Assembly: GCA_022616595.1 (NCBI GenBank) | Contig: JAKEEL010000163.1 | Location: forward strand, 1 to 6,604 | Length of the DNA: 6,604 nt | Reading direction: 5' to 3' | Source of the DNA: Methylococcaceae bacterium | GTDB taxonomy: Bacteria > Pseudomonadota > Gammaproteobacteria > Methylococcales > UBA1147 | Shown: positions 6,460 to 6,604 of the stretch, piece after piece | How positions within the stretch are numbered: position 1 is the first letter of the stretch | Layout: the number at the start of each line of letters is the position of its first letter | Position numbers and translations under genes: made by a program | Notes under the pieces: model-generated | What the model was told of the DNA's origin: nothing | Databases searched by the model: none | Seen by the model: the letters and a program-made list of their open reading frames with translations, nothing else

Positions 6460-6604
6460 TTACAAATATACCGTTGTAGGATGGATGATTATATCCCACC
6501 AGTGTAAAGCTGGGGAACGTTGCAGCCGTTGTTCAAGTTCTGTTTTTGCGTTGCCACCAACCTTTACACCTTTCTCGTATGGGGCATCCAGCAACCGCAC
6601 TACC
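6460..6604 (-). CDS. Putative transposase, C-terminal 47 codons only
   Basis: A minus-strand frame enters from the window end and stops with TAA at 6460-6462, giving 47 residues beginning VVRLLDAPYEKGVKV and ending HWWDIIIHPTTVYL. The mix of charged residues (ELEQRLQR) and the tryptophan-containing end read like real protein. The general shape, a KGVKV stretch followed by a W-D-I-I-I-H-P tail, is reminiscent of the C-termini of some DDE transposases, but I cannot name the IS family with confidence. Its stop faces the broken end of cas6, with the palindrome between them, which fits the gene running towards the element's left end. It could instead be an unrelated short frame, since an open plus-strand frame also exists here. 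Confidence 0.4.
   Translation of the reverse strand, partial: VVRLLDAPYEKGVKVGGNAKTELEQRLQRSPALHWWDIIIHPTTVYL

Larger units (their letters stand above)
6411..6604. mobile_element. Probable left part of an insertion element inside cas6
   Basis: Near 6410 the cas6 resemblance stops and the DNA becomes AT-richer. The segment begins close to the palindrome at 6421-6431, continues with TGGCACTTACTTAGG (6435-6449), and then carries the end of a minus-strand frame that looks like a transposase tail. The exact element end cannot be fixed because the right end and any target duplication are outside the window. Confidence 0.45.

Noticed and set aside
5990..6499. Minus-strand open frame of 169 codons over the cas6 fragment
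   Set aside because: It is antisense to the Cas6 motifs and spans the junction between two unrelated DNA segments, so it cannot be one gene.

Overview
The window looks like chromosomal DNA of a gammaproteobacterium with moderately high GC. A fused HldE (kinase plus adenylyltransferase), a DnaA-inactivator Hda with an N-terminal clamp motif, and a dnaB-alr pair together point to that class. I cannot name a genus from the sequence alone.

The layout is two divergent housekeeping blocks followed by a disturbed accessory edge. On the minus strand, reading from about 3805 down to 1, are hldE (ADP-heptose synthesis for LPS inner core), dnaB (replicative helicase) and alr (alanine racemase, cut by the window edge). 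dnaB and alr overlap by the four bases ATGA and are probably translationally coupled. A 111-base divergent region (3806-3916) separates this block from a plus-strand block: an ArsC/YfgD-type thioredoxin-fold reductase, a WrbA-type flavoprotein and hda. A good sigma70-like promoter sits just upstream of the ArsC-type gene. hda encodes the AAA+ protein that works with the sliding clamp to switch off DnaA. The minus block therefore carries the fork helicase and the plus block an initiation regulator, although this is probably only neighbourhood.

After hda comes a 309-base stretch without a convincing gene, containing GC-rich nested inverted repeats. Next is the 5' half of a Cas6-type CRISPR pre-crRNA endoribonuclease gene, starting at a TTG behind a strong Shine-Dalgarno. 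Its reading frame loses family resemblance near 6410 and runs to a stop at 6446-6448, inside DNA that starts with a GGGTCTGACCC palindrome and is richer in A and T. The opposite strand there carries the last 47 codons of what is probably a transposase. The simplest reading is a CRISPR-Cas locus next to hda whose cas6 has been interrupted or truncated by an insertion element. The Cas6 half also lacks the cysteine-rich insert I expect in its family. No CRISPR repeats, tRNA or rRNA genes are visible in the window.
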